Shown: positions 19,133 to 34,605, numbered from the stretch's first letter. The stretch: 64,000 bases of DNA from CAWCAW01 sp963714125 (GCA_963714125.1 OY970234.1:3038001-3102000); one strand, 5' to 3'. Translations and numbers: made by a program. The notes: generated by a model not told the origin, from the letters alone.

Positions 19133-20749
19133 ATGGACAGGTTCACCGTGGCCGGCATGTTGCGTGCCAACGTCGCCGAACACGGCGACAAACCCATGTT
19201 TCGTTATCAGGGCCTGACCACCACGTGGTCCGAGCACTTCGCTCGAGCGTGCGCCGTCTCCCATGCGTTGCAAGCCGAAGGGGTCACTCCCGCAGAGCGC
19301 GTCGCCTTTCTCGATCGCAACGGACTCGCCTACTTCGAGGTCCTCTTCGGTGGAGCGCTCATGGGAGCGGTCAACGTGGCCGTCAATTGGCGTCTGGCCC
19401 CCGCCGAAATGGCAGCGGTGATCGACGACTCCCGAGCCACGGTGCTCGTCGTCGATGCCGAGTTCGCGCCGTGTCTGGCCGCCATGGAGAGCGGGCTTGC
19501 CGAAGTACGGCGCATTGTCGTCATCGGTGACCCGGCCGCCCACGCAGACATCGGAGGGGCGTCGGATCGGACACGTCGAGTCGGTTACGAGGACTGGCTG
19601 GCCGACCGTTCGGTACTCGACCCCGGTTATCAGGCTGCGGCCGACGACGTGTCGTTACAGCTGTACACGTCGGGTACCACCGGCCTCCCCAAAGGTGTCA
19701 TGTTGTCGAACGCCAACCTCGCATTCGCCATTGGGCAGGCTGCCGTCAGTTGCTTCGACATCGACAAGTCGGTGGTCAGCTTGGTCGCCATGCCGTGCTT
19801 TCACATCGGAGGATCAGGGTGGGCGCTGGTAGGCATGTCGCGCGGTGGGGTCTCAGTAATCCTGAGGGAAATGGATCCCGTCGAGCTGGTTCGTCTGGTC
19901 GAAAGCGAGGGCGTCACCACCGCTTTTGTGGTCCCCGCCGTGCTCATGTCCATGCTTGCCTGTCCCGCTACCGCTGAAGCCGACTTGTCCAGCCTCAAGA
20001 CCATTTTCTACGGGGCATCACCGATATCCGAGGACGTCCTGGTGCGATGCCTTACGACCATTGGTTGTCAGTTCTCCCAGGTCTACGGCATGACCGAAAC
20101 CACAGGCGCCATCATCCGCCTCCCCCATGAGGACCACGATCCCGACGGACCGCGCCGACATTTGCTGCGCGCCGCGGGAAAGGCGATCCCGGGCATCGAG
20201 CTGCGCGTCGTCGATCCCGACACGCAACAGGACGTGCCCATCGGCACCGTGGGCGAGTTGGTGACGCGGTCGCCGATGAACATGCTCGGCTACTGGGAGA
20301 AGCCCGACGAGACGGCCGTCACCATGCTTGCGGGTGGGTGGCTGCGCACTGGCGACGCGGCGTACTTCGACGACGACGGCTACGTCTATCTGCATGACCG
20401 CATCAAGGACATGGTGGTCTCGGGGGGTGAGAACATCTATCCGGCCGAGGTTGAGAACGTGCTGCTGGCTCACCCGGCCATCGTCGACGCCGCTGTCATC
20501 GGAGTCCCCGACGACACGTGGGGAGAGACAGTCAAGGCGGTCGTGGTGATCAATCCTGACGCCATTGCCATCGACGGCGACGCCACCGCCGCCGAGATCA
20601 TCACGTTCTGTCGAGACCGGTTAGCTCACTACAAGTGCCCCTCGTCAGTCGACTTCGTCGACGCCTTACCTCGGAACCCGACAGGCAAGATCCTCAAACG
20701 GGAGCTACGCGAGCCGTACTGGCGCGGTCACGAACGTCGGGTGCACTAA
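19133..20749 (+). CDS. Acyl-CoA synthetase (AMP-binding, FadD-type)
   Basis: A 538-residue adenylate-forming ligase that activates a carboxylic acid as acyl-AMP and then acyl-CoA. Motifs: LQLYTSGTTGLPKGVML (P-loop-like A3), VYGMTETTG (A5), WLRTGDAAYFD (A7), DRIKDMVVSGGENIYPAEVE (A8) and PRNPTGKILKREL with the catalytic lysine (A10). ATG 19133 is chosen over GTG 19118 because GGGAGGG sits 5 bases before it. Substrate chain length cannot be judged. It could supply the acyl-CoA dehydrogenase at the start of the window (inference). Confidence 0.94.
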   Translation: MDRFTVAGMLRANVAEHGDKPMFRYQGLTTTWSEHFARACAVSHALQAEGVTPAERVAFLDRNGLAYFEVLFGGALMGAVNVAVNWRLAPAEMAAVIDDSRATVLVVDAEFAPCLAAMESGLAEVRRIVVIGDPAAHADIGGASDRTRRVGYEDWLADRSVLDPGYQAAADDVSLQLYTSGTTGLPKGVMLSNANLAFAIGQAAVSCFDIDKSVVSLVAMPCFHIGGSGWALVGMSRGGVSVILREMDPVELVRLVESEGVTTAFVVPAVLMSMLACPATAEADLSSLKTIFYGASPISEDVLVRCLTTIGCQFSQVYGMTETTGAIIRLPHEDHDPDGPRRHLLRAAGKAIPGIELRVVDPDTQQDVPIGTVGELVTRSPMNMLGYWEKPDETAVTMLAGGWLRTGDAAYFDDDGYVYLHDRIKDMVVSGGENIYPAEVENVLLAHPAIVDAAVIGVPDDTWGETVKAVVVINPDAIAIDGDATAAEIITFCRDRLAHYKCPSSVDFVDALPRNPTGKILKRELREPYWRGHERRVH

Positions 20750-20766
20750 GCCGTCGGCGGCCCCAA

Positions 20767-21123
20767 TCAGAACAGGGGCTGGTCGTTGCCGGGTAGGTGC
20801 TCGGCCAAATCCCCACTCGCCGCGTCTGCATCCGGCGCCGCCTCGTCTTCGGACCGTTCCGAGCGCGCCGCGCCCTGGGTGATCCGCTCGAGCTTGGGCA
20901 CGAGCTCATCGACCTGGGACCGGGTGCGATGGATGCGCCGGTCGAGCTCATCGACGATGGCGGTAGCACGCTCGAGACGTGCCACCAGCAGGTCGATATC
21001 CACGTCGCGTTGTTCGAAGAATCCGACGATGGCATCGAGCTCGCGACTGGCCTGCGCGTAGCTGAGATCGGCCACCGGCACCAGCGGCTCTCCGTCGGTA
21101 CTGCCGGTGAGGTTGTTGGACAC
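20767..21123 (-). CDS. xseB: Exodeoxyribonuclease VII small subunit
   Basis: About 118 residues. The core LSYAQASRELDAIVGFFEQRDVDIDLLVARLERATAIVDELDRRI is the helical hairpin of XseB; the ~40-residue acidic tail is extra compared with the ~80-residue family norm. The GTG start at 21123 lies 5 bases after the xseA stop and is preceded by GGAGGC, giving xseA-xseB order. A longer in-frame start would overlap xseA and is rejected. Confidence 0.88.
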   Translation of the reverse strand: MSNNLTGSTDGEPLVPVADLSYAQASRELDAIVGFFEQRDVDIDLLVARLERATAIVDELDRRIHRTRSQVDELVPKLERITQGAARSERSEDEAAPDADAASGDLAEHLPGNDQPLF

Positions 21124-21127
21124 GTCC

Positions 21128-22555
21128 TCACGCCTCCTTGCTGTCGGGTGTCGTATCGAGTGTGGACTCGGATTCGGCGGGTGCGCCGGCCGATGTCGAT
21201 ATGGCGGTCGGGACACTGTCGCCTACCACCGATTGAACCGATCCATCGGAGAACCGGGTGGAGATCACCTCGCCCGGCTGCAGTGCCGCGGCAGCACGGA
21301 CGATGCGCCCACCCGGGCCTAAGGTGATCGTGTACCCCCGTTCGAGCTGACGATTGACATCGTAAGCGTCGAGCAGGCGACGCCATGACAGCACCCGCTC
21401 GGTGTCACGTTCAACAGCGGTGCGCGCACAGGCACCGATCCGCACCGATCGACGTTGTAACGCCGATGCCGCCTCGACAACGTGGCCCGAGGACTGCGTC
21501 GTGATGGCATTTGCGCGTTGGCGCAAGTGTTCGGCGTGATGCTGAAGCTGACGAAACGTGGCGGCTACCAGCCGAGAACGAGCCGCACTGTCAAGATGTC
21601 CAGCTCGCTCTACGGCGTTGACGGCCAGTCGTGCCGCCGCGTCGGCAGACTCTGCAGCCGACCGCCACCAGGCCCCGACTTGCTGAACCAGTTCTTGACC
21701 GCATTCGGTGGGCGTAATAAATGACCTGTTGGCGGCGATGTCCGCCACGGATTGATCACCGGTGTGCCCAATGCCCGTCCACACCGGTACTGGGGCAGTA
21801 GCGATGGCACGGGCGATGGGCTCGGCGTCAAAGGCACTGAGGTCGCCGCGCGACCCCCCGCCTCTAACGACCACCACCACGTCGCAGCCCGCCTGGGACA
21901 CGGCCCGGATCGCCGCTGCCACTGATTCCACTGCGCCCGATCCCTGCACCTGAGCGGCCGCCAGCACAACGACGAAAGCAAGACCCGAGGACGTCAACTG
22001 ACCGACGAAGTCGCGGTGACCTTCGGTGTCCGGGCTCGCCACCAAGCCGATGCGCAGGGGTACGTCGGTCACGACCAAGGCGTGATTGCGCCGGAGCAAG
22101 CCTTCTGTTTCCAGCTTGGCCAGCAAGGCGGCGCGCTGGGCCGCCCGCCGACCGAGCAAAGCCGTGATGTCCACCTCGACCAGAAGAAAGTTGACCTCGG
22201 CCTTGGCGGGATAAAAATCAACCGCCCCGCGCAGTACCACCACCATGCCCACTTCAAGGGTTACCCCCTGGCGACCCAACGACGCTTTGAGCGGGTTCCA
22301 GGTTCGGCCCCAACATCTGACCTTCAACACCGGAGGACGATCGCGGGGACCGTCAGGGTCAACCAGATCGATATAGCAGTGGCCCGTCCGATCCGAGATG
22401 GCCTGGATCTCCCCTCGCACCCACAGGGCCTGATTCCGGGGAAAAGCGCCGACCAGGGCTCCGTGCACTTTTCTGTACAGCGCGGCAATAGATACTGCGT
22501 CAGTACGCTCGAGAGGAAGCAGTTGCGCGCCCGCCGATTCGGCCACGAGCGACAC
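21128..22555 (-). CDS. xseA: Exodeoxyribonuclease VII large subunit
   Basis: About 475 residues. The N-terminal OB-fold (ALWVRGEIQAISDRTGHCYIDLVD) is followed by the nuclease core with VVVVRGGGSRGDLSAFDAEPIARAIA, WTGIGHTGDQSVADIAANRSFITPTE, a coiled-coil stalk and a C-terminal clasp with QLERGYTI. Exo VII degrades single-stranded DNA processively from both ends. The frame is open to 22795, but that extension is the antisense of RNase P RNA; the GTG at 22555 (VSLVAES) is the furthest start outside the RNA. The true start could be slightly internal. Confidence 0.9.
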   Translation of the reverse strand: MSLVAESAGAQLLPLERTDAVSIAALYRKVHGALVGAFPRNQALWVRGEIQAISDRTGHCYIDLVDPDGPRDRPPVLKVRCWGRTWNPLKASLGRQGVTLEVGMVVVLRGAVDFYPAKAEVNFLLVEVDITALLGRRAAQRAALLAKLETEGLLRRNHALVVTDVPLRIGLVASPDTEGHRDFVGQLTSSGLAFVVVLAAAQVQGSGAVESVAAAIRAVSQAGCDVVVVVRGGGSRGDLSAFDAEPIARAIATAPVPVWTGIGHTGDQSVADIAANRSFITPTECGQELVQQVGAWWRSAAESADAAARLAVNAVERAGHLDSAARSRLVAATFRQLQHHAEHLRQRANAITTQSSGHVVEAASALQRRSVRIGACARTAVERDTERVLSWRRLLDAYDVNRQLERGYTITLGPGGRIVRAAAALQPGEVISTRFSDGSVQSVVGDSVPTAISTSAGAPAESESTLDTTPDSKEA

Positions 22556-22559
22556 CCTA

Positions 22560-22587
22560 TCGACAGGGTGCTCGGCTCTGGCAGACT
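22560..22587 (+). promoter_or_regulatory. Candidate rnpB promoter
   Basis: TCGACA (22560-22565) and CAGACT (22582-22587) are separated by 16 bases and end 6 bases before the predicted RNase P RNA 5' end. The -35 is close to consensus and the -10 is weak. The element overlaps the 5' end of the divergent xseA gene, so the two promoters must interleave. Confidence 0.4.
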
Positions 22588-22593
22588 GACCCC

Positions 22594-22975
<382 letters not shown>

Positions 22976-23276
22976 ATTTGGCCGAGTCATTCTGCAATGA
23001 CACCAACACACACTCACCGTGACGCCATGGCGATGCGCCATCGCCACCTCATTGCGGTCGAAGAGTTCCCATCCAATGTCACCTAGGGGGCCAAGCCGAG
23101 CGCCTCCAACCGACGAAGCCATACGCCAGGGAGAACACCTAGGCGGACACCGACCGAGACCGGCGGCCCGATGCCGACCCTATCGATCGGTCTGCCACAG
23201 TCCGTCCACCGTCATCTGATGGCGACTGCAGTTCCATTCTGAGCGGCACCGACAGGTTGGCGGCGGCGAACAGAGT
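22976..23276. other. Non-coding gap downstream of rnpB
   Basis: No credible gene. A weak 6-base hairpin (22986-22991 with 22996-23001) may help end rnpB transcription. Nothing else is recognised. Confidence 0.5.
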
Positions 23277-23654
23277 TCAGCTGTAGTCGACTTTCTCGGC
23301 GCCAGGGATGCCAATGGCGAAGGCCAGTCCCCGGAGGGGAGCGTGCTCACTGGCGGGCCAGATGCTGTGGGTCGTGTCCGGTGGCGTGTAGACGAGGTCA
23401 CCAGCGTGTACCGGGCGTTCCTCGTCGGCGATCTTCATGATCCCCCGGCCGGAGATGATGTAGTAGAACTCGTGGGTCGGGTGGGAGTGAGGGTCGACGG
23501 CCCCACCGCCCGCGATCTCCCACTCGCTGACCAGCTCAAGGAAGCCGCCCTCGGTAGCGGCTCGCATCTCCTCCGGCGGGACGAGCCACCACACAGGGGT
23601 GGTTCCGTTGTGTTCGATGGTTGGAGCAATGTCCTCAATCGACCGGATGTCCAT
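23277..23654 (-). CDS. Cupin-domain protein
   Basis: A 125-residue single cupin. The metal-binding motif is HSHPTHEFYYIISGRGIMKI (two His, one Glu) and the second motif is DLVYTPPDTTHSIW. The fold serves dioxygenases, isomerases and storage proteins, so the reaction cannot be named. It stands alone, flanked by non-coding DNA on both sides. Confidence 0.85.
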   Translation of the reverse strand: MDIRSIEDIAPTIEHNGTTPVWWLVPPEEMRAATEGGFLELVSEWEIAGGGAVDPHSHPTHEFYYIISGRGIMKIADEERPVHAGDLVYTPPDTTHSIWPASEHAPLRGLAFAIGIPGAEKVDYS

Positions 23655-24145
23655 GCGCGGATTCCCCCTCGTGGTCTACGGGCTCTCACGGTAGCTGCAA
23701 GTGCGGCAGGAAAAGCGTGGCGGGCCGTCGTTATCGGTCGGGCCATCGCCCCCATCGAGCGTGCGTAGGACCTGGTGAACCGGTCAGCTCGGATGTCGAG
23801 TCGTTCTTGGTGCGCACACCTGAATGAGTTAATCGAAGCTTGCCCCAGAGATGGAGCCTTCTGGTACAGGGACGCTCCAGTCAGATCGATACCCTCAACA
23901 GAACTAAAGCAGTACTCAGGTGATCGGACTGATCACGCAGGGTTGCGATGAAGAGACCAACACCTCTCGTGATTGAAAGGCCGCTCAGAGCATTGGACTA
24001 CCCAACAATCACCAAAATCGATGATGCGTCAATGCTCGTTGCCACCTACCGTGAGTGCCCAAGTGTCTCCGAGGCGGAGGCGGACGGATGAAGGGGACAC
24101 GCCATGTGGACACCGACCCAAGCCGAACGCCCGAGGAGCACGTCG
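23655..24145. other. Non-coding region upstream of the giant surface protein
   Basis: No convincing ORF. Lower GC than its surroundings. A perfect GTGATC-N5-GATCAC dyad lies at 23920-23936, about 210 bases upstream of the surface-protein start, and could be an operator or hairpin. GAGGAG at 24132-24137 is the ribosome-binding site of the next gene. Confidence 0.5.
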
Positions 24146-29541
<5,396 letters not shown>

Positions 29542-29704
29542 CCCAGGCGACCACCATCCCCGCAGTCGCCACGCTCTACCGAGGTATCGGTGGCGGTGAT
29601 TGCAAATGTTCAGCGGTGGTAATCCCGAGCGGCTTGCCAGGTTCCGGTTGGTTGACGAGCGCACCTTCGATCCCGACATGCGGGGTCGGTAGGCTTGGCG
29701 CCAC

Positions 29705-30262
29705 ATGACCATTACCCCTGACTCCAAGGACTGGACGTGGGTGCTTGAGCAGCGCTGTCCAGATTGTGGTTTTGATTGCCCCACTACTGACTTCGCCGAG
29801 GTGTCGGCGTTAATCCGACGAAATGGCGATCAGTGGCGCCTCCTGCTCGACCATTCGGATGTCGTGGTGCGTAACCGTCCGAACAACCGCACGTGGTCCA
29901 CACTTGAGTACGGGTGTCATGTCCGAGACGTGTACCGCATCGGGCACTACCGCATACTTCTCATGCTCGACGAAGACAACCCTCTGTTCCCAAACTGGGA
30001 TCAGGACGAAACTGCCGTCTATGACGAGTATGGCGCCCAGGATCCACGTCAAGTGATCGAAGAGTTGCAAGCAGCGGCAAACGGACTTGCCAATCTCCTT
30101 GACGGAGTCTCTGACGCGCAGTGGGACCGGCCCGGACGCCGGAGCGACGGTGCCCGGTTCACGGTTGGCTCATTCGCTCGCTATGTCACCCATGATCCTG
30201 TTCACCATGTGTGGGACGTGGGAAAGGGATTCGAAGAACTCGGCGGCGACGCCGGCCGGTAA
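29705..30262 (+). CDS. DinB-family protein
   Basis: A 185-residue four-helix DinB/YfiT-like protein. Putative metal-binding histidines occur in GCHVRDVYRIGH and in THDPVHHVWDVG, the usual three-His arrangement. Actinobacterial relatives are mycothiol-dependent S-transferases. An N-terminal CPDCGFDC knuckle is an extra feature. It ends 22 bases from the convergent aldo/keto reductase stop. Confidence 0.85.
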   Translation: MTITPDSKDWTWVLEQRCPDCGFDCPTTDFAEVSALIRRNGDQWRLLLDHSDVVVRNRPNNRTWSTLEYGCHVRDVYRIGHYRILLMLDEDNPLFPNWDQDETAVYDEYGAQDPRQVIEELQAAANGLANLLDGVSDAQWDRPGRRSDGARFTVGSFARYVTHDPVHHVWDVGKGFEELGGDAGR

Positions 30263-30283
30263 CCGGTACCGCCGAAAGGCCAC

Positions 30284-31255
30284 TCACCTCTCGAGCATCC
30301 GCATCTGCTCCTCGTTGTGGTGATCTCCCGCGGCAGCCGGGAGCTCATTGAGCCTTCTGACGTGCTCCACGCTCAGCTCAACATCTCCTGCTGCCACATT
30401 CTCCTCGACGCGCGCCACTCGCTTGGTTCCCGGGATCGGCGCCACATCATCGCCTTGGGCCAAGATCCAGGCCAGGGCCACTTGCGCGGGTGTGGCGCCG
30501 ACTTCGGCGGCGACGGCAGCAACTTCATCGGCGATGCGAAGGTTGCGCTGAAAATTGTCGCCCGTGAAACGCGGGTTGGTCTTGCGCCAATCGGTATCGG
30601 AGAGTTCGTCCAAGGAGCGAATGCTTCCGGTCAGAAAGCCATGGCCCAGCGGTGAGTAGGGCACAAAGCCGATGCCGAGCTCTCGGAGAACGGGAAAAAC
30701 CTCTTGTTCGGGATCCCGTGTCCACAACGAATACTCCGACTGCAATGCACTGATCGGGTGCACGGCATGCGCACGCCGAATTGTCCCCACCCACGCCTCG
30801 GATAAGCCGATGTGACGGACCTTGCCCTCGGCCACGAGTTCGGTCAGGGCCCCGATGGTGTCTTCAATGGGCGTTTCGCGGTCGATCCGGTGTTGGTAAT
30901 ACAAATCGATGTAATCGGTGTCAAGGCGCTGCAGCGATCCCTCGATGGCGATTCGAATATTGGCGGGGCTGCCGTCGGGGCCCCGACGACCCGTGTTTGA
31001 CAGGAACCCGAACTTCGTAGCCAAGACGACCTCATGGCGACGGCCCTTGATGGCCCGACCAACGAGCTCCTCGTTGGTATGGGGTCCGTACGCTTCGGCG
31101 GTATCGATGAGGGTGACGCCCAACTCAAGCGCTCGAAGGATGGTGCGGATCGACTCAGCATCGTCTGAGCCGGCGCCCGTATAAGCAGACGACATGCCCA
31201 TAGCCCCGAGGCCAATCCGCCCGACTTCCAGGGTTCCTAATGTGACGTGCTTCAC
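30284..31255 (-). CDS. Aldo/keto reductase
   Basis: About 323 residues, TIM-barrel NADPH oxidoreductase. The tetrad is visible: Asp in LIDTAEAYG with Tyr after it, Lys in VVLATKFGF, and His in YYQHRIDRETPIED. The C-terminal cofactor site PIPGTKRVARVEENV matches the family (AKR8/13-like plant auxin-induced type). GTG 31255 is chosen because AAGGAG lies 8 bases upstream; the longer open frame has no ribosome-binding site. Substrate unknown. Confidence 0.93.
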   Translation of the reverse strand: MKHVTLGTLEVGRIGLGAMGMSSAYTGAGSDDAESIRTILRALELGVTLIDTAEAYGPHTNEELVGRAIKGRRHEVVLATKFGFLSNTGRRGPDGSPANIRIAIEGSLQRLDTDYIDLYYQHRIDRETPIEDTIGALTELVAEGKVRHIGLSEAWVGTIRRAHAVHPISALQSEYSLWTRDPEQEVFPVLRELGIGFVPYSPLGHGFLTGSIRSLDELSDTDWRKTNPRFTGDNFQRNLRIADEVAAVAAEVGATPAQVALAWILAQGDDVAPIPGTKRVARVEENVAAGDVELSVEHVRRLNELPAAAGDHHNEEQMRMLER

Positions 31256-31484
31256 GCGGGCGGCTCCTTGCTCCGAGTCCCGGTGACGCGGGACGGGCGA
31301 TCTAGCCTGCCAGCACTGACGTCGTCGGACACCACACCGCCGTCGCTCCTGATGGGACTGTCCTCGCCAACGGCCGCGGGCCGTCAGAGAGGCGACTCGG
31401 CTCCCGTCGACGTCGATCAGATGGAGAAGGCGATATTGGGCTCGGGGCGATGCGGTCCCAAGCCGAGCAGTCGGGCTCGAACGA

Positions 31485-31670
31485 TTACGAGCCGTCTTGG
31501 GCGTCGCCGCCCTCGTGGACAACGTCAAGGACGCGATCAAGCCAGGATGCGAACTCCCTTTGCACGAACCTCGGGTCCGTCGCTTGGCCTCGGCGTCGCC
31601 ACAGGAGCCCCCGGCCGGCCAGAACTCCGGCGAAGGCCAGGATCAAAACGAGATCAATGGCCACGTACAC
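31485..31670 (-). CDS. Possible small single-span membrane protein
   Basis: A 61-residue ORF whose predicted start is a GTG. Residues ~1-22 form a hydrophobic span (VAIDLVLILAFAGVLAGRGLLW) followed by RRR and a charged, partly helical tail. The arrangement looks real, but no ribosome-binding site is evident and a longer GTG start at 31781 is possible. I do not recognise it. Confidence 0.35.
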   Translation of the reverse strand: MYVAIDLVLILAFAGVLAGRGLLWRRRGQATDPRFVQREFASWLDRVLDVVHEGGDAQDGS

Positions 31671-31996
31671 GTACGTATTGTCGGCATGACAGGGGCTGGG
31701 CTTGAAGCGGATGACCGTCCGTCGTAAAAACCAACACCCTTCGTGACCATCCCCATCGATCTCAACTCCCGCCGTACGCACGCGTCGTGGCTTGTTGCCC
31801 GGAAGGGCAAGGAATCAAGCTTCCGTCGGTAGGCGAATGGTTCGTGTTCCTTTGAGATGCGCACAGACGCCCGTCCAAATCCCTCTTCTCCGCCAAATAG
31901 GTGATCTTGTTTCGTCATTATTGACGGTTGCCCAATCGCTATCGCGAGGCGTAAACCGGATTGGCCGTATTCATTCCGAAGCCGGGAGGCACCGAC
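31671..31996. other. Intergenic region upstream of an unknown gene
   Basis: No supported gene. AT content rises around 31870-31960, which probably holds the promoter of the plus-strand gene at 31997. GGGAGG at 31984-31989 is its ribosome-binding site. Confidence 0.45.
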
Positions 31997-32644
31997 ATGT
32001 CAGCCTTCGCACATGTCGAGGGCATTGAATGGCACTCGGTCGTCCGAACCTCGGGAACGACGCTCCACGATTTGAGTGACGGCATTTCATCGGCCTTGCA
32101 GTTCCTGAGGGACCGCGGCATCGACCCGCGGGACGTCGGCTACGAAGCTCTGGGATTCGAACCGACCATGACTTCACTCGGTCCAGGGATTGAGATTCGG
32201 ATTCGCGATCACGCTCTTGATGACGAGCACCTGTCCGTCGTCTTCGAAGGAACCGCCTTGAATCGGGCTTTTACCGTTCGTTACGGCGAGAGCCTTTTGA
32301 GTCATGCCGCCAGCATCGCCGTACCTTCTCATGACGGAGGAGAGCTGCACTTCGGACGGTCGGGCAACCTTGCGCCCCAACGTGGCCAACCTTCGAGTTG
32401 GTCGTATGTCGGGGCCTTGGACAGTGCCCTCAAAGGAATGATCCTTGGAGTCGCGCACCCCGGCTTGGCATCGGCCCGTCTACGCCGAGGAGCCGACGCC
32501 GACCCGGAGGATCTGCCCGTGTTCGACCCTGGTTCGCGAACCGGGTTTCGCTGTGTGGCCACGCTCGTCGACGACCGCTGCGGGGAGATCGACCTCCTCG
32601 ATGGAGCCAACAACGTCATTGCTCTGGGGCACATCCTTCGCTAG
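31997..32644 (+). CDS. Hypothetical protein
   Basis: About 215 residues, soluble, no signal peptide or membrane segment. ATG 31997 has GGGAGG 7 bases upstream and is preferred over the longer ATG at 31961. The middle holds IEIRIRDHALDDEHLSVVFEGTALNRAFTVRYGESLL, suggesting a beta-rich domain, and the C-terminus has VATLVDDRCGEIDLLDGANNV. I do not recognise a family. It precedes the DUF2510 gene by 243 bases on the same strand. Confidence 0.6.
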   Translation: MSAFAHVEGIEWHSVVRTSGTTLHDLSDGISSALQFLRDRGIDPRDVGYEALGFEPTMTSLGPGIEIRIRDHALDDEHLSVVFEGTALNRAFTVRYGESLLSHAASIAVPSHDGGELHFGRSGNLAPQRGQPSSWSYVGALDSALKGMILGVAHPGLASARLRRGADADPEDLPVFDPGSRTGFRCVATLVDDRCGEIDLLDGANNVIALGHILR

Positions 32645-32887
32645 CGATAGCGAGAAGGAGTGTTGGGGTCTACCTCCGGGGCGGGCCGGATTCGTCCTGG
32701 CCACCAGATCCGGCTCGATCACACGGTGGACCAGGTGCTATGCCAAGGCTCGCTATCCATGCCGACATGATTCAAGCCTGCTCGCCAGGATGCCGATTCT
32801 CTTCGCATGTGCCGTTTCCACGCACCCAACGTCGTCCCTGCTGCCGGTCTCGCCATGCCTGGCGACGGTGGGGCATGTGGCTGACTC

Positions 32888-33640
32888 ATGGCCGAGTCAC
32901 CAGAGGATCGGCTTCGCCGGCGCCTCATCCGCAAATACCAAAATGAGGCGCTCGTCGACCGCTTGCTTGAAACTCCTGACGGGCGCCAAGCCGTGCTGAA
33001 GGCGCGCTCGCGTTCGGCCGTGGTCAGGCGAGGGACTCCGACGCGCCAGCGTCGTGGCACGGCCCCTCGGACGGAAACGCCTCATGGCTCGCCGACCGCG
33101 ATCTCACCGGCGCTACCGCCGGTGGTCAACGCGCCAATGGCATCGCCCGTCGTGACATCAGAACGCGCCCCGCGTCGAGCTCAGCAAAGAATCGGCCTCA
33201 GCGGTCGGGGCAAGAGTATGAACGTCGACGATGTGCGCCAGGTCGTGAAGAAGCGGGCCCTCCCGGACCTCGGGTACATCAGTCTGGGACATCGCGGCGC
33301 CCACGCGGCCAAAGGAAAGAAACGCGACAAAACGATTTCCGCCGTGCCGCCCGGCGACACCGGGACTCCCGGGGACGCACCCGTGCAGGGCCTGGACCCG
33401 CATCGAGGTCTTCCTCCCGGTTGGTATAGGGATCCGGCCGACGGCACCCGAGCCCGCTATTGGAACGGCGTGACGCTCGGTGACGATTCTCGTCCCATTG
33501 CCGTAAACGGGTCCCGAGCCTCTGTGGAGGCATACCAAGGCCTGGCCGTGGGCTGGTACCGAGACGAGGACAATCCGCGCCTGGCCCGCTATTGGGACGG
33601 CATGACCCTGAGTGACGAACGGGGCTTGGTGGCCGAATAG
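32888..33640 (+). CDS. Protein with two C-terminal DUF2510 motifs
   Basis: A 250-residue protein. The N-terminal half is basic and low-complexity (Arg/Pro/Thr-rich) with no signal peptide. The C-terminus has two DUF2510-like units: GLPPGWYRDPADGTRARYWNG and GLAVGWYRDEDNPRLARYWDG. DUF2510 is a short actinobacterial motif usually on the cytoplasmic side of membrane proteins; its ligand is unknown. The last ~110 residues are paralogous to the 35397-36086 gene (shared GHRG segment, WYRD repeats and a SDERG/R..VA end). No clear ribosome-binding site. Confidence 0.8.
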   Translation: MAESPEDRLRRRLIRKYQNEALVDRLLETPDGRQAVLKARSRSAVVRRGTPTRQRRGTAPRTETPHGSPTAISPALPPVVNAPMASPVVTSERAPRRAQQRIGLSGRGKSMNVDDVRQVVKKRALPDLGYISLGHRGAHAAKGKKRDKTISAVPPGDTGTPGDAPVQGLDPHRGLPPGWYRDPADGTRARYWNGVTLGDDSRPIAVNGSRASVEAYQGLAVGWYRDEDNPRLARYWDGMTLSDERGLVAE

Positions 33641-33641
33641 C

Positions 33642-34523
33642 TCACCGGATCGTGGCGCTGAAGATCCTGAACACGCCATCCACCTTGCGGTGGAAGTACA
33701 ACGTGTCACCATCAGAACTGACAGAGGGCGCCTCGACGAAGCCCGTCGCCGCCGCCACCCGTTGGACATGCCTAAATGGTTGAGCCACGTTGTTGCGCTC
33801 GGCCCGGTAGATGGCCGGGGGGCCCTGTCCGAAGGTGACCTGGGTATAGAACAGCTGGAGGCCCGACGGCGAGATGTCGGCCGCATACGTAAGCGTGCCT
33901 GGCTTGTTCACGAATCTCAGGAGCGATTGGCTTCTGGGGTCCGGGACGAACCCGTGTACGGCACGATCGAATAGTGCGATGGAGGCACTGGTCGGGCCCG
34001 TGCCTCCCGCACCGAACTGTCCGATCGATACGAACAACGCCCTGTCGTCCTCGCTGGCGTCAACATCGAATTCGACGACGCCAGGGGTGTGTTCGGAAAC
34101 GCCGGGAACCAGATGCACCCCCGTCACTGCTCCGGACGCGAACGCACCCGCGTACACGGTGGACAACGTCGAGGAGTAGCTCCTCGTCGAGATGAAGTAC
34201 AACTCGCCGTCTTGGGCCAGCGACGCCACGGCGGTCAGGCCCGTCGACGCATTGACTCCTGCAATTGGACCCTGATAGGTAAACGTCCCATCACCATTGC
34301 GAGACGCGTACAACAGCACCGTGTGCCGTGCCTGGTTCGAGTTGTTGAACAGCAAATAGCGTCCGTCCGGCGAGATGCACGGCTCCATGGCGGCGCCGTG
34401 GTAACCCTGGATGTCGACGGGTCGTTGATCGATGAAGCCCGTATAGGTGGGCGCCGCAGAAGCCAGAGACACCATTGAGGCCTTCGTACACGACGTCAAT
34501 GTCACACCAAGCAGCAAACCCAA
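33642..34523 (-). CDS. Putative lipoprotein with TolB/PD40-like propeller repeats
   Basis: About 293 residues. The N-terminus reads GLLLGVTLTSC, a lipobox-like hydrophobic run ending in Cys. The body has repeats of PD40/WD40-like type (EPCISPDGRYLLFNN, VASLAQDGELYFIS, DISPSGLQLFYTQ, APSVSSDGDTLYFHR), predicting a six-bladed propeller. No ATG or GTG exists between the upstream in-frame stop and the lipobox; only TTG at 34523 is available and it has no ribosome-binding site. The upstream in-frame residues (TLVVRLCLGLLLG) would make a better signal peptide, so the start may be damaged. Confidence 0.75.
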   Translation of the reverse strand: MGLLLGVTLTSCTKASMVSLASAAPTYTGFIDQRPVDIQGYHGAAMEPCISPDGRYLLFNNSNQARHTVLLYASRNGDGTFTYQGPIAGVNASTGLTAVASLAQDGELYFISTRSYSSTLSTVYAGAFASGAVTGVHLVPGVSEHTPGVVEFDVDASEDDRALFVSIGQFGAGGTGPTSASIALFDRAVHGFVPDPRSQSLLRFVNKPGTLTYAADISPSGLQLFYTQVTFGQGPPAIYRAERNNVAQPFRHVQRVAAATGFVEAPSVSSDGDTLYFHRKVDGVFRIFSATIR

Positions 34524-34605
34524 ACAGAGGCGGACAACGAGTGTGCTTTGAGAGGATCCGATCCCGTAACCGTAGTAGTCGCGGTGCTGCTAGAGGAGCG
34601 ATCGA

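Noticed and set aside
31247..31705. A 152-codon plus-strand ORF downstream of the aldo/keto reductase start
   Set aside because: Arg/Pro/Ser-rich with no ribosome-binding site or motif; runs antisense to the small membrane ORF and the reductase leader.
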